Shown: in pieces, positions 16,422-25,705 of the stretch | How positions within the stretch are numbered: the first letter of the stretch is position 1 | Layout of the letters: every line of letters begins with the position of its first letter | Assembly: GCF_001984095.1 (NCBI RefSeq) | Contig: NZ_LYVQ01000005.1 | Location: 1-57,214, forward strand | Length of the DNA stretch: 57,214 bases | Origin: Pelomonas sp. KK5 | Lineage (GTDB): Bacteria; Pseudomonadota; Gammaproteobacteria; Burkholderiales; Burkholderiaceae_C | Reading direction: 5' to 3' | Translations under genes and position numbers: made by a program | Notes under the pieces: generated by a model | The model's input: the letters and a program-made list of their open reading frames with translations, nothing else | What the model was told of the DNA's origin: nothing | Database searches by the model: none

Positions 16422-17900
16422 ATGGACACGACGCCGACAGGCCACCGGGCCGCAGCGCTGCTGCTGGCCGCATGCGCCAGCCTGCTGGCGGGCTGTGCCA
16501 GCAGCCTGGCCACCTTCCACGAGGCGCGGCTCTATCGGGAGGAGCAGGCTGCCGACACCCGCGCCGCGCTGGCCGCCTGCCGGCAGGGCCAGGCCTCCCC
16601 GCATGACCATCGCGGCGCCGGCAGCGAGTCCGCGGACTGCTACCTCGCCATGGTCGAGCCCACGACCCGCCTGGCCACCGGCTCGGGCCTGCCCGGCCAG
16701 CGCCGCCGCGACCCGTGGTGGCAAAGCACGCCGACCGTCCTGACCGCCTCCGAACTGGGCCAGCTCAGTTCGGCCCAGGAACTGGTCAGCCAGGTCGCCT
16801 GGATGGCGGTGCTGTCCAACCTCGCCTATCACCGCTTCGCGGACGTCAGGGAGCGCAGCGACAAGCCCAGCGCCTGCCGGCACGCGCTGCAGGAGTGGGA
16901 TCCGCTCGAGCGGCTGAACCGGGCGGAGGCTGAAAGCCGGCCCCAGGGAAGCGTGCCGCGCCGCCATTGGCAGCGCTGGAAGCAGGACGGGGCCGGATGC
17001 ACGGCCTCGGACGGCCTGTTCTACGAGACCTATGTCTACGTGGACGAGGCAGCCCCGCCCGAGCAGAAGATCCTGATGGCAGTGATCGCCTTCCGCGGCA
17101 CCGAGAACTCCTCCGACCAGCTGACCGAAGACTGGTGGAGCAATGTCGCCGGAGCCTTCGGCGCGCACGCGCCGCAGTACGACCTGGTGACGACCCGGCT
17201 GCCCGGCCTGCTGGACGATCTGCTCGGCAAGGGCGACGAGCGGCGCCACTTTCCGGTCTACGCCACCGGGCATTCGCTGGGCGGCGGCCTGGCCCAGCAT
17301 GCGGCCTACATGAACCGGGACATCACGGCCGCCTATGTGTTCAACACCTCGCCGGCCACCGGCTGGACGGCGTTGCGCGCCGCCTACCGCGCTCCCCAAC
17401 CCGGCAAGCCGATCATGCAGGTCCAGGACCCGCAGGTGATCCGGGTCACGCAGGACGGGGAATGGCTGAGCCTGGTGCGCCTGGTGAGCAATGCCGCCAA
17501 CTCGGCCGTCAGGCGCTCCAACCGCACGAACATCTATCTCGACTTCCCGTCCACCCGACAGGCCACCGGTACCACCGGGCGCTTCGGCGTCGTGTACGAG
17601 GCGACGGAGCTGCACTCGATCGCGCTGATGTCCTGCAACCTGGCGGCGCGCGTGGCCCGCAGCGGCGAAACGGCGGCCTTCGGCTTCACGCCGGCGATGG
17701 CGCGCAGGATGCTCGCCGAGGACAGGGACGACTTCGTCGAGCACCGCGGGGACAACAAGGCCGACACGACCGGGCTCTGCCAGTACCAGCGCAAGGACAA
17801 GGACAGCGGCGGGAAGCTCAACTGCCGCATCGACTGGATCTCCGGCGCCGTCGAGGACTGCGGCACCGACGCGGGCCTCACACCGAGATCATCTCCTTGA
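16422..17900 (+). CDS. lipoprotein with class-3 lipase-like alpha/beta-hydrolase domain
   Basis: A 492-residue protein with a lipoprotein signal (LLAGC, lipid-modified Cys25), so it is probably anchored in the outer membrane. The hydrolase core begins near residue 215 (MAVIAFRGTENSSDQ). The nucleophile elbow GHSLGGG lies near residue 284, as in Lipase_3/Mbeg1-type enzymes. A plausible catalytic His lies late in TELHSIALM. The substrate is unknown. Its last 23 bases overlap the 3' end of the convergent urtE gene, so their transcripts can pair at the ends. Confidence 0.85.
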   Translation: MDTTPTGHRAAALLLAACASLLAGCASSLATFHEARLYREEQAADTRAALAACRQGQASPHDHRGAGSESADCYLAMVEPTTRLATGSGLPGQRRRDPWWQSTPTVLTASELGQLSSAQELVSQVAWMAVLSNLAYHRFADVRERSDKPSACRHALQEWDPLERLNRAEAESRPQGSVPRRHWQRWKQDGAGCTASDGLFYETYVYVDEAAPPEQKILMAVIAFRGTENSSDQLTEDWWSNVAGAFGAHAPQYDLVTTRLPGLLDDLLGKGDERRHFPVYATGHSLGGGLAQHAAYMNRDITAAYVFNTSPATGWTALRAAYRAPQPGKPIMQVQDPQVIRVTQDGEWLSLVRLVSNAANSAVRRSNRTNIYLDFPSTRQATGTTGRFGVVYEATELHSIALMSCNLAARVARSGETAAFGFTPAMARRMLAEDRDDFVEHRGDNKADTTGLCQYQRKDKDSGGKLNCRIDWISGAVEDCGTDAGLTPRSSP

Positions 17901-18597
17901 TGCCCTTCTCCTTCATCTCGCTGCCACGCCCGCGCGCGATCACCTGGCCGCGTTCCATCACCAGGTACTGGTCGGCCAGTTCCTCGGCGAAGTCGTAGTA
18001 CTGCTCGACCAGGATGATGGCCATGCGCTGGCGCGGGCCGCCGGGCATTTCCAGGCCCTCGTCGGCGAGCTGGCGCAGCACGCGGCCGATGTCCTTGATG
18101 ATGCTGGGCTGGATGCCCTCGGTGGGCTCGTCCAGGATCAGCAGCTTGGGGCCGGCGGCGAGCGCGCGGGCGATGGCGAGCTGCTGCTGCTGGCCGCCGG
18201 AGAGGTCGCCGCCGCGCCGGTGCAGCATGGTCTTCAGCACCGGGAACAGCTCGAACAGCTGCGGCGGGATCTTGGTGCCGGCGGGCTTGTAGGCCAGGCC
18301 CATCTGCAGGTTGTCCTCGACGGTGAGCCGGCCGAAGATCTCGCGGCCCTGCGGCACGTAGCCAATGCCCTTGCGCACGCGCTCGTAGGGCGTGTCCTTG
18401 TTGATGGCGCCGCCGTCGAGGGTCAGGTCTCCACTCTTGATCGGCACCACGCCCATCAGGCTCTTCAAGAGCGTGGTCTTGCCGACGCCGTTGCGGCCGA
18501 GGACGACGGTGATCTCGCCCAGCGCCGCCTCGAAGCTGACGCCGCGGAGGATGTGGGAGCCGCCGTAGAACTGCTGGATGTCTTGAGCTTTCAACAT
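17878..18597 (-). CDS. urtE: urea ABC transporter ATP-binding protein UrtE
   Basis: Second ATPase of the high-affinity urea importer, 239 residues, LivF-like. Seen are Walker A GRNGVGKTT, signature LSGGQQQQLAIARAL, Walker B LLILDEPTEGIQPS with the catalytic Glu, and the H-loop substitute region VEQYYDF typical of UrtE. The start MLKAQDIQQFYGG at 18597 lies 4 bases after the urtD stop. It is the last gene of urtABCDE. Confidence 0.97.
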   Translation of the reverse strand: MLKAQDIQQFYGGSHILRGVSFEAALGEITVVLGRNGVGKTTLLKSLMGVVPIKSGDLTLDGGAINKDTPYERVRKGIGYVPQGREIFGRLTVEDNLQMGLAYKPAGTKIPPQLFELFPVLKTMLHRRGGDLSGGQQQQLAIARALAAGPKLLILDEPTEGIQPSIIKDIGRVLRQLADEGLEMPGGPRQRMAIILVEQYYDFAEELADQYLVMERGQVIARGRGSEMKEKGIKEMISV

Positions 18598-18601
18598 GTG
18601 T

Positions 18602-19483
18602 TCAGCGTCCCAGGTAGACCTCGACCACGCGCTCGTTGGACTGCACATCGGACAGCAGCCCTTCCGCGAGCACCGAGCCCTCATGCAGCACCGTGACCGT
18701 CTTCTTTCCCTCGGTCAGCTGGTCGACGAAATGCATGTCGTGCTCGACGACCACCAGCGAGTGCTGGCCCTCCAATGACAGGAACAGCTCCGCGGTGCGC
18801 TCGGTCTCCTCGTCGGTCATGCCGGCCACCGGCTCGTCCAGCAGCAGCAGCTTCGGGTCCTGCATCAGCAGCATGCCGATCTCCAGCCACTGCTTCTGGC
18901 CGTGCGACAGCAGGCCCGCCTGGCGCTGCGCGGAGGGCAGCAGGTGGATCAGCGTCAGCACCTCGGCGATGCGATCCAGCTGCGTGCCGGAGAGGCGCGA
19001 GAAGAGACTCGTGCGGGCGCGCTTGTCGGCCTTCAGCGCCAGCTCCAGGTTCTCGAACACGCTGAGCTGCTCGAACACGGTCGGCTTCTGGAACTTGCGG
19101 CCGATGCCCACGGCGGCGATCTCGTTCTCGCGCAGGCGCAGCAGGTCGATGTTCTGGCCGAAGCTGACCGTGCCGGCATCGGGGCGGGTCTTGCCGGTGA
19201 TGCAGTCCATCATCGTGGTCTTGCCCGCGCCGTTGGGGCCGATGATGCAGCGCAGCTCGCCGACCTTGATCATCAGGCTCAGCCGGTTCAGCGCCTTGAA
19301 GCCGTCAAAGCTGACCGTTACGTCGTCGACGTACAGCGCCACGCCGGTCGTGAAGTCCGGCGTCAGGCCGTGCACCAGGCGGCCGAAGGACGCGCTGCCG
19401 CCCGAGCTGTCCTTCTGCGCGGCTTCGATCTCGGCGTGGTGTTGGAGCGCCTCGGCGCCCTGCTCCATCAACTCAGGCGTCAT
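18602..19483 (-). CDS. urtD: urea ABC transporter ATP-binding protein UrtD
   Basis: First ATPase of the urea importer, 293 residues, LivG-like. Features are an N-terminal extension of about 50 residues before the ATPase fold, Walker A GPNGAGKTT, the LSHGQKQWLEIGMLL signature variant, Walker B LLLLDEPVAGM and switch His VVVEHDMHF. The start overlaps the urtC stop by 4 bases (ATGA). Confidence 0.97.
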   Translation of the reverse strand: MTPELMEQGAEALQHHAEIEAAQKDSSGGSASFGRLVHGLTPDFTTGVALYVDDVTVSFDGFKALNRLSLMIKVGELRCIIGPNGAGKTTMMDCITGKTRPDAGTVSFGQNIDLLRLRENEIAAVGIGRKFQKPTVFEQLSVFENLELALKADKRARTSLFSRLSGTQLDRIAEVLTLIHLLPSAQRQAGLLSHGQKQWLEIGMLLMQDPKLLLLDEPVAGMTDEETERTAELFLSLEGQHSLVVVEHDMHFVDQLTEGKKTVTVLHEGSVLAEGLLSDVQSNERVVEVYLGR

Positions 19484-20619
19484 GACTGCTTCTCACCCTT
19501 CTTGCTCTTGAACAGGCCGACGATCCCGTCCGGCAGGAACAGCGTGACCGCGATGAACAGCGCGCCCAGGAAGTACAGCCAGAACTCGGGGAAGACCTGC
19601 GTGAACCAGCTCTTGGCGCCGTTGACGAAGAAGGCGCCGACGATCGGCCCGATCAGCGTGGCGCGGCCGCCCACCGCCGCCCAGATCGCGATCTCGATGG
19701 ACGCGGCCGGGCTCATCTCGCCGGGGTTGATGATGCCCACCTGCGGCACGTAGAGCGCGCCGGCCACGCCGCACATCAGCGCACTCAGCACCCAGATGCC
19801 GAGCTTGTAGGCCAGCGGGTCGTAGCCGGTGAACATCACGCGGCTCTCGGCATCGCGGATCGCCTGCAGCACGCGGCCGAACTTGCTGGCCACGATCCAC
19901 TTGGCCATCAGGTAGAAGCCCACCAGCACCAGGCCGGTGATGACGAACAGCGTCATCCGCGTGCTGGGCGCGGTGGCCGAGATGCCCAGGATGCGCTTGA
20001 AGTCGGTGAAGCCGTTGTTGCCGCCGAAGCCGGTCTCGTTGCGGAAGAACAGCAGCATCGCCGCATAGGTCAGCGCCTGCGTGATGATCGAGAAGTACAC
20101 GCCCTTGATGCGCGAGCGGAAGGCGAAGAAGCCGAACACATAGGCCAGCAGGCCCGGCATCACCAGCACCATCGCCATCTGGAACCAGAACGAATCGCTC
20201 AGCGCCCAGTGCCAGGGCAGTGTCTTCCAGTCGAGAAAGACCATGAAGTCCGGCAGGTCGCTCTGGTAGTTGCCGTCGCGGCCGATCTGGCGCATCAGGT
20301 ACATGCCCATCGCGTAGCCGCCGAGCGCGAAGAACAGGCCGTGGCCCAGCGAGAGGATGCCGGTGTAGCCCCAGATCAGGTCCATCGCCAGTGCGCAGAT
20401 CGCGTAGCACATGATCTTGCCGACCAGGCCGACGAGGTAGTCGCTCAGGTGCAGCGGATTGCCCGCGGGCACCAGCAGGTTCAGCACCGGCACGAGGACG
20501 GCGACGACGAGGATCGCCGTCAGCACCGCGAGCCAGCCGCGCGGCGAGAGCAGGCGGGGCCGCTGCGGCAGCAAGGCCGGCGAAGAGGTGGTGGGAGGAT
20601 TGGTCGTCATGTCGCTCAT
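19480..20619 (-). CDS. urtC: urea ABC transporter permease UrtC
   Basis: Inner-membrane permease, 379 residues, LivM-like with about 10 hydrophobic helices. Characteristic segments are ALAMDLIWGYTGILSLGHGLFFALGGYAMGMYLMR, FFRNETGFGGNNGFTDF and the C-terminal FLPDGIVGL. Two start codons are possible: 20619 (overlapping the urtB stop) and 20610. The first is used because of the ATGA coupling. Confidence 0.96.
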   Translation of the reverse strand: MSDMTTNPPTTSSPALLPQRPRLLSPRGWLAVLTAILVVAVLVPVLNLLVPAGNPLHLSDYLVGLVGKIMCYAICALAMDLIWGYTGILSLGHGLFFALGGYAMGMYLMRQIGRDGNYQSDLPDFMVFLDWKTLPWHWALSDSFWFQMAMVLVMPGLLAYVFGFFAFRSRIKGVYFSIITQALTYAAMLLFFRNETGFGGNNGFTDFKRILGISATAPSTRMTLFVITGLVLVGFYLMAKWIVASKFGRVLQAIRDAESRVMFTGYDPLAYKLGIWVLSALMCGVAGALYVPQVGIINPGEMSPAASIEIAIWAAVGGRATLIGPIVGAFFVNGAKSWFTQVFPEFWLYFLGALFIAVTLFLPDGIVGLFKSKKGEKQS

Positions 20620-22202
20620 GCCTCGGCACTCCGGCCTTTCATTGCAAAGAGTCCCTGCGGCCGCTTCTGGATGAAGACGACGATGAAGACCAGCACCATG
20701 ATCTTGGCCAGCACCGCGCCGGCCACGCCTTCCAGCAGCTTGTTCAGCACGCCCAGGCCCAGCGCCGCGATCACCGTGCCGGCCAGTTGGCCGACGCCGC
20801 CGAGCACGACCACCATGAAGGAGTCGACGATATAGCTCTGGCCCAGGTCCGGGCCGACGTTGCCCACCTGGCTCAGCGCGCAGCCGGCCAGGCCAGCGAT
20901 GCCGGCGCCCAGGGCGAAGGCATAGGTGTCGATGCGGGCGGTGTTGACGCCCATGCAGGCGGCCATGCGGCGGTTCTGCGTGACGCCGCGGACGAACAGG
21001 CCGAGCCGCGTCTTTGCAATCATCGCGGCCACGCCGCCCAGCACCAGGAAGGCGAAGGCGATGATGGCGATGCGGTTGAAGGGCAGCGTCAGGTTGCTCA
21101 TCGCGGCCACGCCGCCGGACAGCCAGGCCGGGTTCTCCACCGGCACGTTCTGCGCGCCGAACAGCGAGCGCACGCCCTGCATCAGCACCAGCGAGATGCC
21201 CCAGGTCGCCAGCAGCGTTTCCAGCGGCCGGCCGTAGAGCCAGCGGATCACGCTGCGCTCGAGGATCGCGCCGACCAGGGCGGAGGCGAGGAAGGAAGCC
21301 GGGATCGCGGCCACGACATACCAGTCGAAGGCGCCCGGCAGGTAGGTGCGGAACAGGTTCTGCACCACGTAGGTGGCGTAGGCGCCGATCATCATCAGCT
21401 CGCCGTGGGCCATGTTGATCACGCCCATCAGGCCGTAGGTGATGGCCAGGCCCAGCGCCACCAGCAGCAGGATGGAACCGAGGCTGATGCCGGTGAACAC
21501 GAGGCCCAGGCGCTCGCCCCAGGCGAGGTGGCGCTCGATGGCGCCGAGCGCCTGGGTCAGCGCGGCTTTCACCTCGGCGTCGGGCTCGACGGCGAGGCGG
21601 TCGATCAGGAGGCTCTTGACGCTGGCGTCGCTGGCTTCGGAGAGCTGCTGCGCGGCGGCGAGGCGTTTGGCCTTGTCGGGCGAGGCGACGAAGAGGCCGG
21701 CGCGCAGCGTGGTCAGCTTGTCCTTCAGCGCGGCGTCGGTCTCGGCGGCGATGGCCTTTTCCAGCAGCGGGAGCTGCGCTTCTTCCAGCGGCTCCTTGGA
21801 TAGCGCGGCCACCGCCTCGCGGCGCAGCGTCACATCGGGCGAGAGCAGCTTCAGCGCAGCCAGCGCCTGCTGCAGCGCGCCGCGCATGCGGTTGTTGTTG
21901 ACGACGTCCTCGGCGTCTTCGGGCAACTGGGCCGGCTTGCCGGTGGCGGCGTCCTTGACGTTCTCCCCGTCGATGACCAGCACCTGCGCCGGCGTCAGCT
22001 TGACGCCGTCGTCCAGCATCGCCTGGACGAAGGGCGCCAGGCCCGGCTCGCCCGCAGCGGCCGCGGCATTGAGCGCGGCGATGCGGTCGTCCGTCTCGCC
22101 GGCGGCGATGGCGCGGGCCTGGGTGGGGGTCAGGGCTTGCGCGTGGCTGCAAAAGATCAGCAGCCAGGCAAGGACGGCGAAGAACTGGCGTTTGAAAATC
22201 AT
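20616..22202 (-). CDS. urtB: urea ABC transporter permease UrtB
   Basis: LivH-like permease of 528 residues. After a signal-like N-terminus it has a long Ala-rich, HEAT-like periplasmic region (about residues 25-225), then the membrane domain starting LGLVFTGISLGSILLLVALGLAITYGLMGVINMAHGE. That long N-terminal extension separates UrtB from the shorter LivH proteins. The gene is separated from urtA by 110 bases that contain a paired REP-like hairpin, and is coupled to urtC by a 4-base overlap. Confidence 0.97.
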   Translation of the reverse strand: MIFKRQFFAVLAWLLIFCSHAQALTPTQARAIAAGETDDRIAALNAAAAAGEPGLAPFVQAMLDDGVKLTPAQVLVIDGENVKDAATGKPAQLPEDAEDVVNNNRMRGALQQALAALKLLSPDVTLRREAVAALSKEPLEEAQLPLLEKAIAAETDAALKDKLTTLRAGLFVASPDKAKRLAAAQQLSEASDASVKSLLIDRLAVEPDAEVKAALTQALGAIERHLAWGERLGLVFTGISLGSILLLVALGLAITYGLMGVINMAHGELMMIGAYATYVVQNLFRTYLPGAFDWYVVAAIPASFLASALVGAILERSVIRWLYGRPLETLLATWGISLVLMQGVRSLFGAQNVPVENPAWLSGGVAAMSNLTLPFNRIAIIAFAFLVLGGVAAMIAKTRLGLFVRGVTQNRRMAACMGVNTARIDTYAFALGAGIAGLAGCALSQVGNVGPDLGQSYIVDSFMVVVLGGVGQLAGTVIAALGLGVLNKLLEGVAGAVLAKIMVLVFIVVFIQKRPQGLFAMKGRSAEA

Positions 22203-22231
22203 GGGGGTCGAGTCATCGCCCAGGAAACACC

Positions 22232-22298
22232 GTTCGCCCTGAGCTTGTCGAAGGGCTTCGACAAGCTCAGCCCGTCCTTCGACAGGCTCAGGACGAAC
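22232..22298. repeat. REP-like palindromic repeat between urtA and urtB
   Basis: CTGAGCTTGTCGAAG (22239-22253) pairs perfectly with CTTCGACAAGCTCAG (22256-22270) across a GG loop. A third related arm (CCTTCGACAGGCTCAGG) follows, and the whole is bracketed by GTTCG and CGAAC. GAGCTTGTCGAAGG elements are common dispersed repeats in proteobacterial intergenic regions. Its site between the binding-protein gene and the permease genes suggests it could hold urtA mRNA at a higher level. No second copy was seen in the window. Confidence 0.85.
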
Positions 22299-22312
22299 GG
22301 CTCGCTACCGCC

Positions 22313-23575
22313 TTACTTCGCCACCGGCTCGTCCTTCTTCCCCTTGTTCTCAGGAATGAACGGGCTCCACGGTTGAGCCTTCACCGGGCCCGGCGTCTTC
22401 CACACCACGTTGAACTGCCCGTCCGCCTTCACTTCGCCGATGAAGACCGGCTTGTGCAGGTGGTGGTTCTTCGGGTCCATCGTGGAGGTGAAGCCACCCG
22501 GGGCCTTGTAGGTCTGGCCGGCCATCGCGGCGATCACCTTGTCGGTGTCGGTGCTCTTGGCCTTCTCGACCGCCTGCGCCCACATGTGGATGCCGATCCA
22601 GGTGGCTTCCATCGGGTCGTTGGTCAGCGGCTTGTCCTTGTGGCCGGGGATGCCCTTGGCCTTGGCGTAGTCGCTCCACTGCTTGATGAAGGCGGCGTTG
22701 GTCGGGTTCTTGATCGACATGAAGTAGTTCCATGCCGCCAGATGGCCCACCAGCGGCTTGGCGTCCACGCCACGCAGCTCTTCTTCACCGACCGAGAAGG
22801 CCACGACCGGCACGTCGGTCGCCTTCAGACCCTGGTTGCCGAGTTCCTTGTAGAAGGGCACGTTGGAGTCGCCGTTGATCGTGGAGACCACCGCGGTCTT
22901 CTTGCCCTCGGACGAGAACTTCTTGATCTTGGCGATGATGCTTTGATAGTCGGAGTGGCCGAAGGGCGTGTACTCCTCCATGATGTCCTCGTCCTTCACG
23001 CCCTTGCTGTGCAGGAAGGCGCGCAGGATCTTGTTGGTGGTGCGCGGGTAGACGTAGTCGGTGCCCAGCAGCACGAAGCGCTTGGCCGAGCCGCCGTCCT
23101 TGCTCATCAGGTACTCGACGGCGGGGATGGCCTGCTGGTTCGGCGCGGCGCCGGTGTAGAAGACGTTCTTGCTGAGCTCCTCGCCTTCGTACTGCACCGG
23201 GTAGAACAGCAGCGAGTTGGTTTCCTCGAACACCGGCAGCACCGACTTGCGGCTCACCGAGGTCCAGCAGCCGAACACCACGGCCACCTTGTCCTGCGTG
23301 ATCAGCTGCTTGGCCTTCTCGGCGAACAGCGGCCAGTTGGACGCCGGGTCCACGACCACCGGCTCCAGCTTCTTGCCCAGCACGCCGCCCTTGGCATTGA
23401 TGTCGTCGATCGCCATCAGCACGGTGTCCTTGAGCACCGTCTCGGAGATGGCCATCGTGCCGGAGAGGCTGTGCAGCACGCCGACCTTGATGGTGTCGGC
23501 CGCGAAGGCGGGCAGGCCAGCCGTCGCCAGGCCGACGGACAGGGCGACCAGGGTACGGCGGGAAATCTTGGACAT
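22313..23575 (-). CDS. urtA: urea ABC transporter substrate-binding protein UrtA
   Basis: Periplasmic urea-binding protein, 420 residues, FmdD/AmiC-like. It has a twin-Arg-like N-terminus (SRRTLVALSVGLATAGLPAFA) and then DTIKVGVLHSLSGTMAISE. Typical UrtA blocks follow: FGCWTSVSRKSVLPVFE, LFYPVQYEGEE, FYTGAAPNQQAIPAVEY and LLGTDYVYPRTTN. The ATG at 23575 has a GAGGAG site 8 bases upstream and is preferred over the longer frame starting at 23623. It is the first gene of the urt operon. Confidence 0.97.
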   Translation of the reverse strand: MSKISRRTLVALSVGLATAGLPAFAADTIKVGVLHSLSGTMAISETVLKDTVLMAIDDINAKGGVLGKKLEPVVVDPASNWPLFAEKAKQLITQDKVAVVFGCWTSVSRKSVLPVFEETNSLLFYPVQYEGEELSKNVFYTGAAPNQQAIPAVEYLMSKDGGSAKRFVLLGTDYVYPRTTNKILRAFLHSKGVKDEDIMEEYTPFGHSDYQSIIAKIKKFSSEGKKTAVVSTINGDSNVPFYKELGNQGLKATDVPVVAFSVGEEELRGVDAKPLVGHLAAWNYFMSIKNPTNAAFIKQWSDYAKAKGIPGHKDKPLTNDPMEATWIGIHMWAQAVEKAKSTDTDKVIAAMAGQTYKAPGGFTSTMDPKNHHLHKPVFIGEVKADGQFNVVWKTPGPVKAQPWSPFIPENKGKKDEPVAK

Positions 23576-23660
23576 ACGGGGGCTCCTCAGCGGATTTGAT
23601 TGAGTCAGTCGGTCGGTGAACAACTGGACTCAGTCTGAGGACGCCCCCGCGAACCGGGAA

Positions 23661-23676
23661 TACGCAGATCGGCGTA
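23661..23676. promoter_or_regulatory. inverted repeat upstream of urtA
   Basis: TACGC-AGATCG-GCGTA, about 86 bases before the urtA ATG. On the minus strand it reads TACGCCGATCTGCGTA and closely resembles the element upstream of the purine permease gene (15731-15746). This makes a common regulator plausible. The LuxR-type response regulator at 27278-28336 is the nearest candidate; that link is inference. Confidence 0.55.
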
Positions 23677-23709
23677 GGTGGTGGCGCCGAGACGACGCCG
23701 CGGCGTTCG

Positions 23710-24957
23710 TCAGGCCGCGCAGAGCAGCAGGCTCTCCAGCGCCTGCTCCCTGATCCCGTAGAAGGCCTTGATCGCCGCGATCTGGGCCAGCAGCTCCGGC
23801 TTCTTCTTCTCGGCCGCGGCCAGCGCCGCACCGCTCTTCTTCACCGCCAGGATCATCTTGTTCTTGCTGGTGTGCTCCAGCGCGACGAACTCGAACACCT
23901 GCGTCTCGTAGCCCTCCGCTTCCAGCAGCAGCGCGCGCAGCGAGTCGGTCACCATCTCGGCCTCCTGGCCCAGGTGGATGCCGTGCTGCAGCAGCGGCTT
24001 GAGCACCGCGGGCATGGTCATCTGCGGGCGCAGCTGCTTGTGGCAGCAGGGGCTGCACATGATGACCTGCGCGCCGGCGCGCAGGCCCAGGTGGATGGCG
24101 TAGTCGGTGGCGATGTCGCAAGCGTGCAGGGCGATCATCACGTCCAGCCGGGCCGGCGTGTAGTGGCGCACATCGCTCTGGTCGAAGCGCAGGCCGGTCA
24201 TGCCGTGCTTCTTCGCCGCCTCGTTGCAGAGCTTGACCATGTCCTCGCGCAGCTCGACGCCGACCACCTCGGCCCGCTTGCCCTGCACCGTCGTCAGCCA
24301 GTCATGGGTGGCGAAGGTCAGATAGCCCTTGCCGGAGCCGAAGTCGGCCACGAACACGTCGGGGCTGTCGGCCAGCGCCGAGCTCTTCAGCGCGGCGCCG
24401 AATATCTCGATGAACTTGTTGATCTGCTTCCACTTGCGCGACATGGCCGGCACCAGCTGCCGCTCGCCGCGCAGCTCGTGGGTGACGCCGAGTTCAGTCC
24501 AGAACGGCCGGTGCAGGTCGAGATGGCGCTGCTTTTCCTTGTCGTGGCCGGTGGCGGCAGCAGTCTGCTGAGCCTCGTCGTTAGCAAGCTTGGACACCCG
24601 CAGGCTCGGCTTGCCCTTGCGGCTGAAGGCCAGTTGGACTTCTTCCGAGGGCGTGTGCAGATGGGCGTTCTGGAACTGAGCGCCGAGCAGGCCGGCGATC
24701 TCGCTGACGCCGTCCTTCAACGCATGGTTCTTGGTGACGTCTCGGGTCTTGTGCCGCCACAGGAACTGCAGCTGCGGCTCACCGCGCAGTTCGACCAGGC
24801 GCACCGTCAGCCGCTCCAGGTCCGGATCGGTCGGCTTGGCCAGCAGCAGCTTGACGAAGCGCCCCTCGGCCAGCGCCGTCTCCAGCAGTCGCAGGAAGCG
24901 CGCGGGCGCCTCGGGCTTGTCGGCGGTGGCGGCGGGAATCAGGTCGGAGAACAGCAT
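23710..24957 (-). CDS. class I SAM-dependent methyltransferase (GSTCD/METTL25-like)
   Basis: A 415-residue protein. The Rossmann core begins near residue 200 with VADFGSGKGYLTFATHDWL (SAM-binding motif I) and motif II VVGVELREDMVKLCNEAA. LDVMIALHACDIATDYAI and the unusual CSPCCHKQL Cys-rich motif follow. The ALHACDxATD plus PCCHK pattern marks a poorly characterised methyltransferase group shared with eukaryotic GSTCD. The N-terminal 180 residues have no motif I recognise. The substrate is unknown, perhaps RNA. It lies upstream of urtA on the same strand, 134 bases away, and is probably independent of it. Confidence 0.85.
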   Translation of the reverse strand: MLFSDLIPAATADKPEAPARFLRLLETALAEGRFVKLLLAKPTDPDLERLTVRLVELRGEPQLQFLWRHKTRDVTKNHALKDGVSEIAGLLGAQFQNAHLHTPSEEVQLAFSRKGKPSLRVSKLANDEAQQTAAATGHDKEKQRHLDLHRPFWTELGVTHELRGERQLVPAMSRKWKQINKFIEIFGAALKSSALADSPDVFVADFGSGKGYLTFATHDWLTTVQGKRAEVVGVELREDMVKLCNEAAKKHGMTGLRFDQSDVRHYTPARLDVMIALHACDIATDYAIHLGLRAGAQVIMCSPCCHKQLRPQMTMPAVLKPLLQHGIHLGQEAEMVTDSLRALLLEAEGYETQVFEFVALEHTSKNKMILAVKKSGAALAAAEKKKPELLAQIAAIKAFYGIREQALESLLLCAA

Positions 24958-24972
24958 CCGACCGATTTTCGC

Positions 24973-25647
24973 TTACGAGTAGGTGACGAGCGCCGCACCC
25001 TCGGCAAAGTCCAGGTGCGGCAGGCCGTTATAGGTGACCAGCATGTGCCGCTTGGGCGTGAAGGCGAACTCGGTCACCGAGCTGTTGCGGATGCGCAGGT
25101 TCAGCTCGATCGTCGTCTCGGCCGGCGTCTGCAGGATCTGCCCTACCGCGGTGGAGATCGGGCCGCCGCTGCTGACGATCAGCACCCTGCTGCCCTGGGC
25201 GGCCGTCTTCAGCACATGCGCCAGCGCCGAGGCGACGCCGGCCGAGAACTCGGCATAACTCGGCATCCCGACGGGCTGGGTGCGGCCCTGCATCCAGGCC
25301 GCCAGGCCCTCGCGCAGCAGGCGGAAGTGGTGGCGGTACTCCTCGGCATTGGCCGGCTTGTGCAGCGGCTCCGGGTGGAGCGCGCCGATCACCGCATGGC
25401 TGTCGTACTCGTTCAGGCCCGGCCACACCAACGGCTCCGGCGCATGACCCAGGCCCTCGACGATGCCGGCGAACGATTGCGCATGGCGCTTCAGCGAGCC
25501 GGTCAGTACCGCGTCGAACTGCATGCCGCGGGCGCGCCAGTATTCGCCCAGCAGGCGGCACTGCTGGAAGCCCAGCGGGCTGAGCTGGTCATAGTCAGCC
25601 GCGCCGAAGGAGGCCTGGCCGTGGCGGACGAGGTAGAGCGTTCCCAT
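24973..25647 (-). CDS. histidine phosphatase (phosphoglycerate mutase-like)
   Basis: A 224-residue member of the histidine phosphatase superfamily. The catalytic LVRHGQASFG lies at the N-terminus (phospho-accepting His near residue 8) and the second Arg/Glu region is GSLKRHAQSFAGI. The late His is replaced in context by VSSGGPISTAVG, where the family often has SHGG, so the usual second catalytic His is not obvious. The start MGTLYLVRHG at 25647 is conserved. It diverges from the acetyltransferase gene. Confidence 0.85.
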   Translation of the reverse strand: MGTLYLVRHGQASFGAADYDQLSPLGFQQCRLLGEYWRARGMQFDAVLTGSLKRHAQSFAGIVEGLGHAPEPLVWPGLNEYDSHAVIGALHPEPLHKPANAEEYRHHFRLLREGLAAWMQGRTQPVGMPSYAEFSAGVASALAHVLKTAAQGSRVLIVSSGGPISTAVGQILQTPAETTIELNLRIRNSSVTEFAFTPKRHMLVTYNGLPHLDFAEGAALVTYS

Positions 25648-25705
25648 GGCCGGGATCATGCCGTGCGGCGCGGCGGCGGCCTGTCGCCTCGCGGACAATG
25701 GCGCC

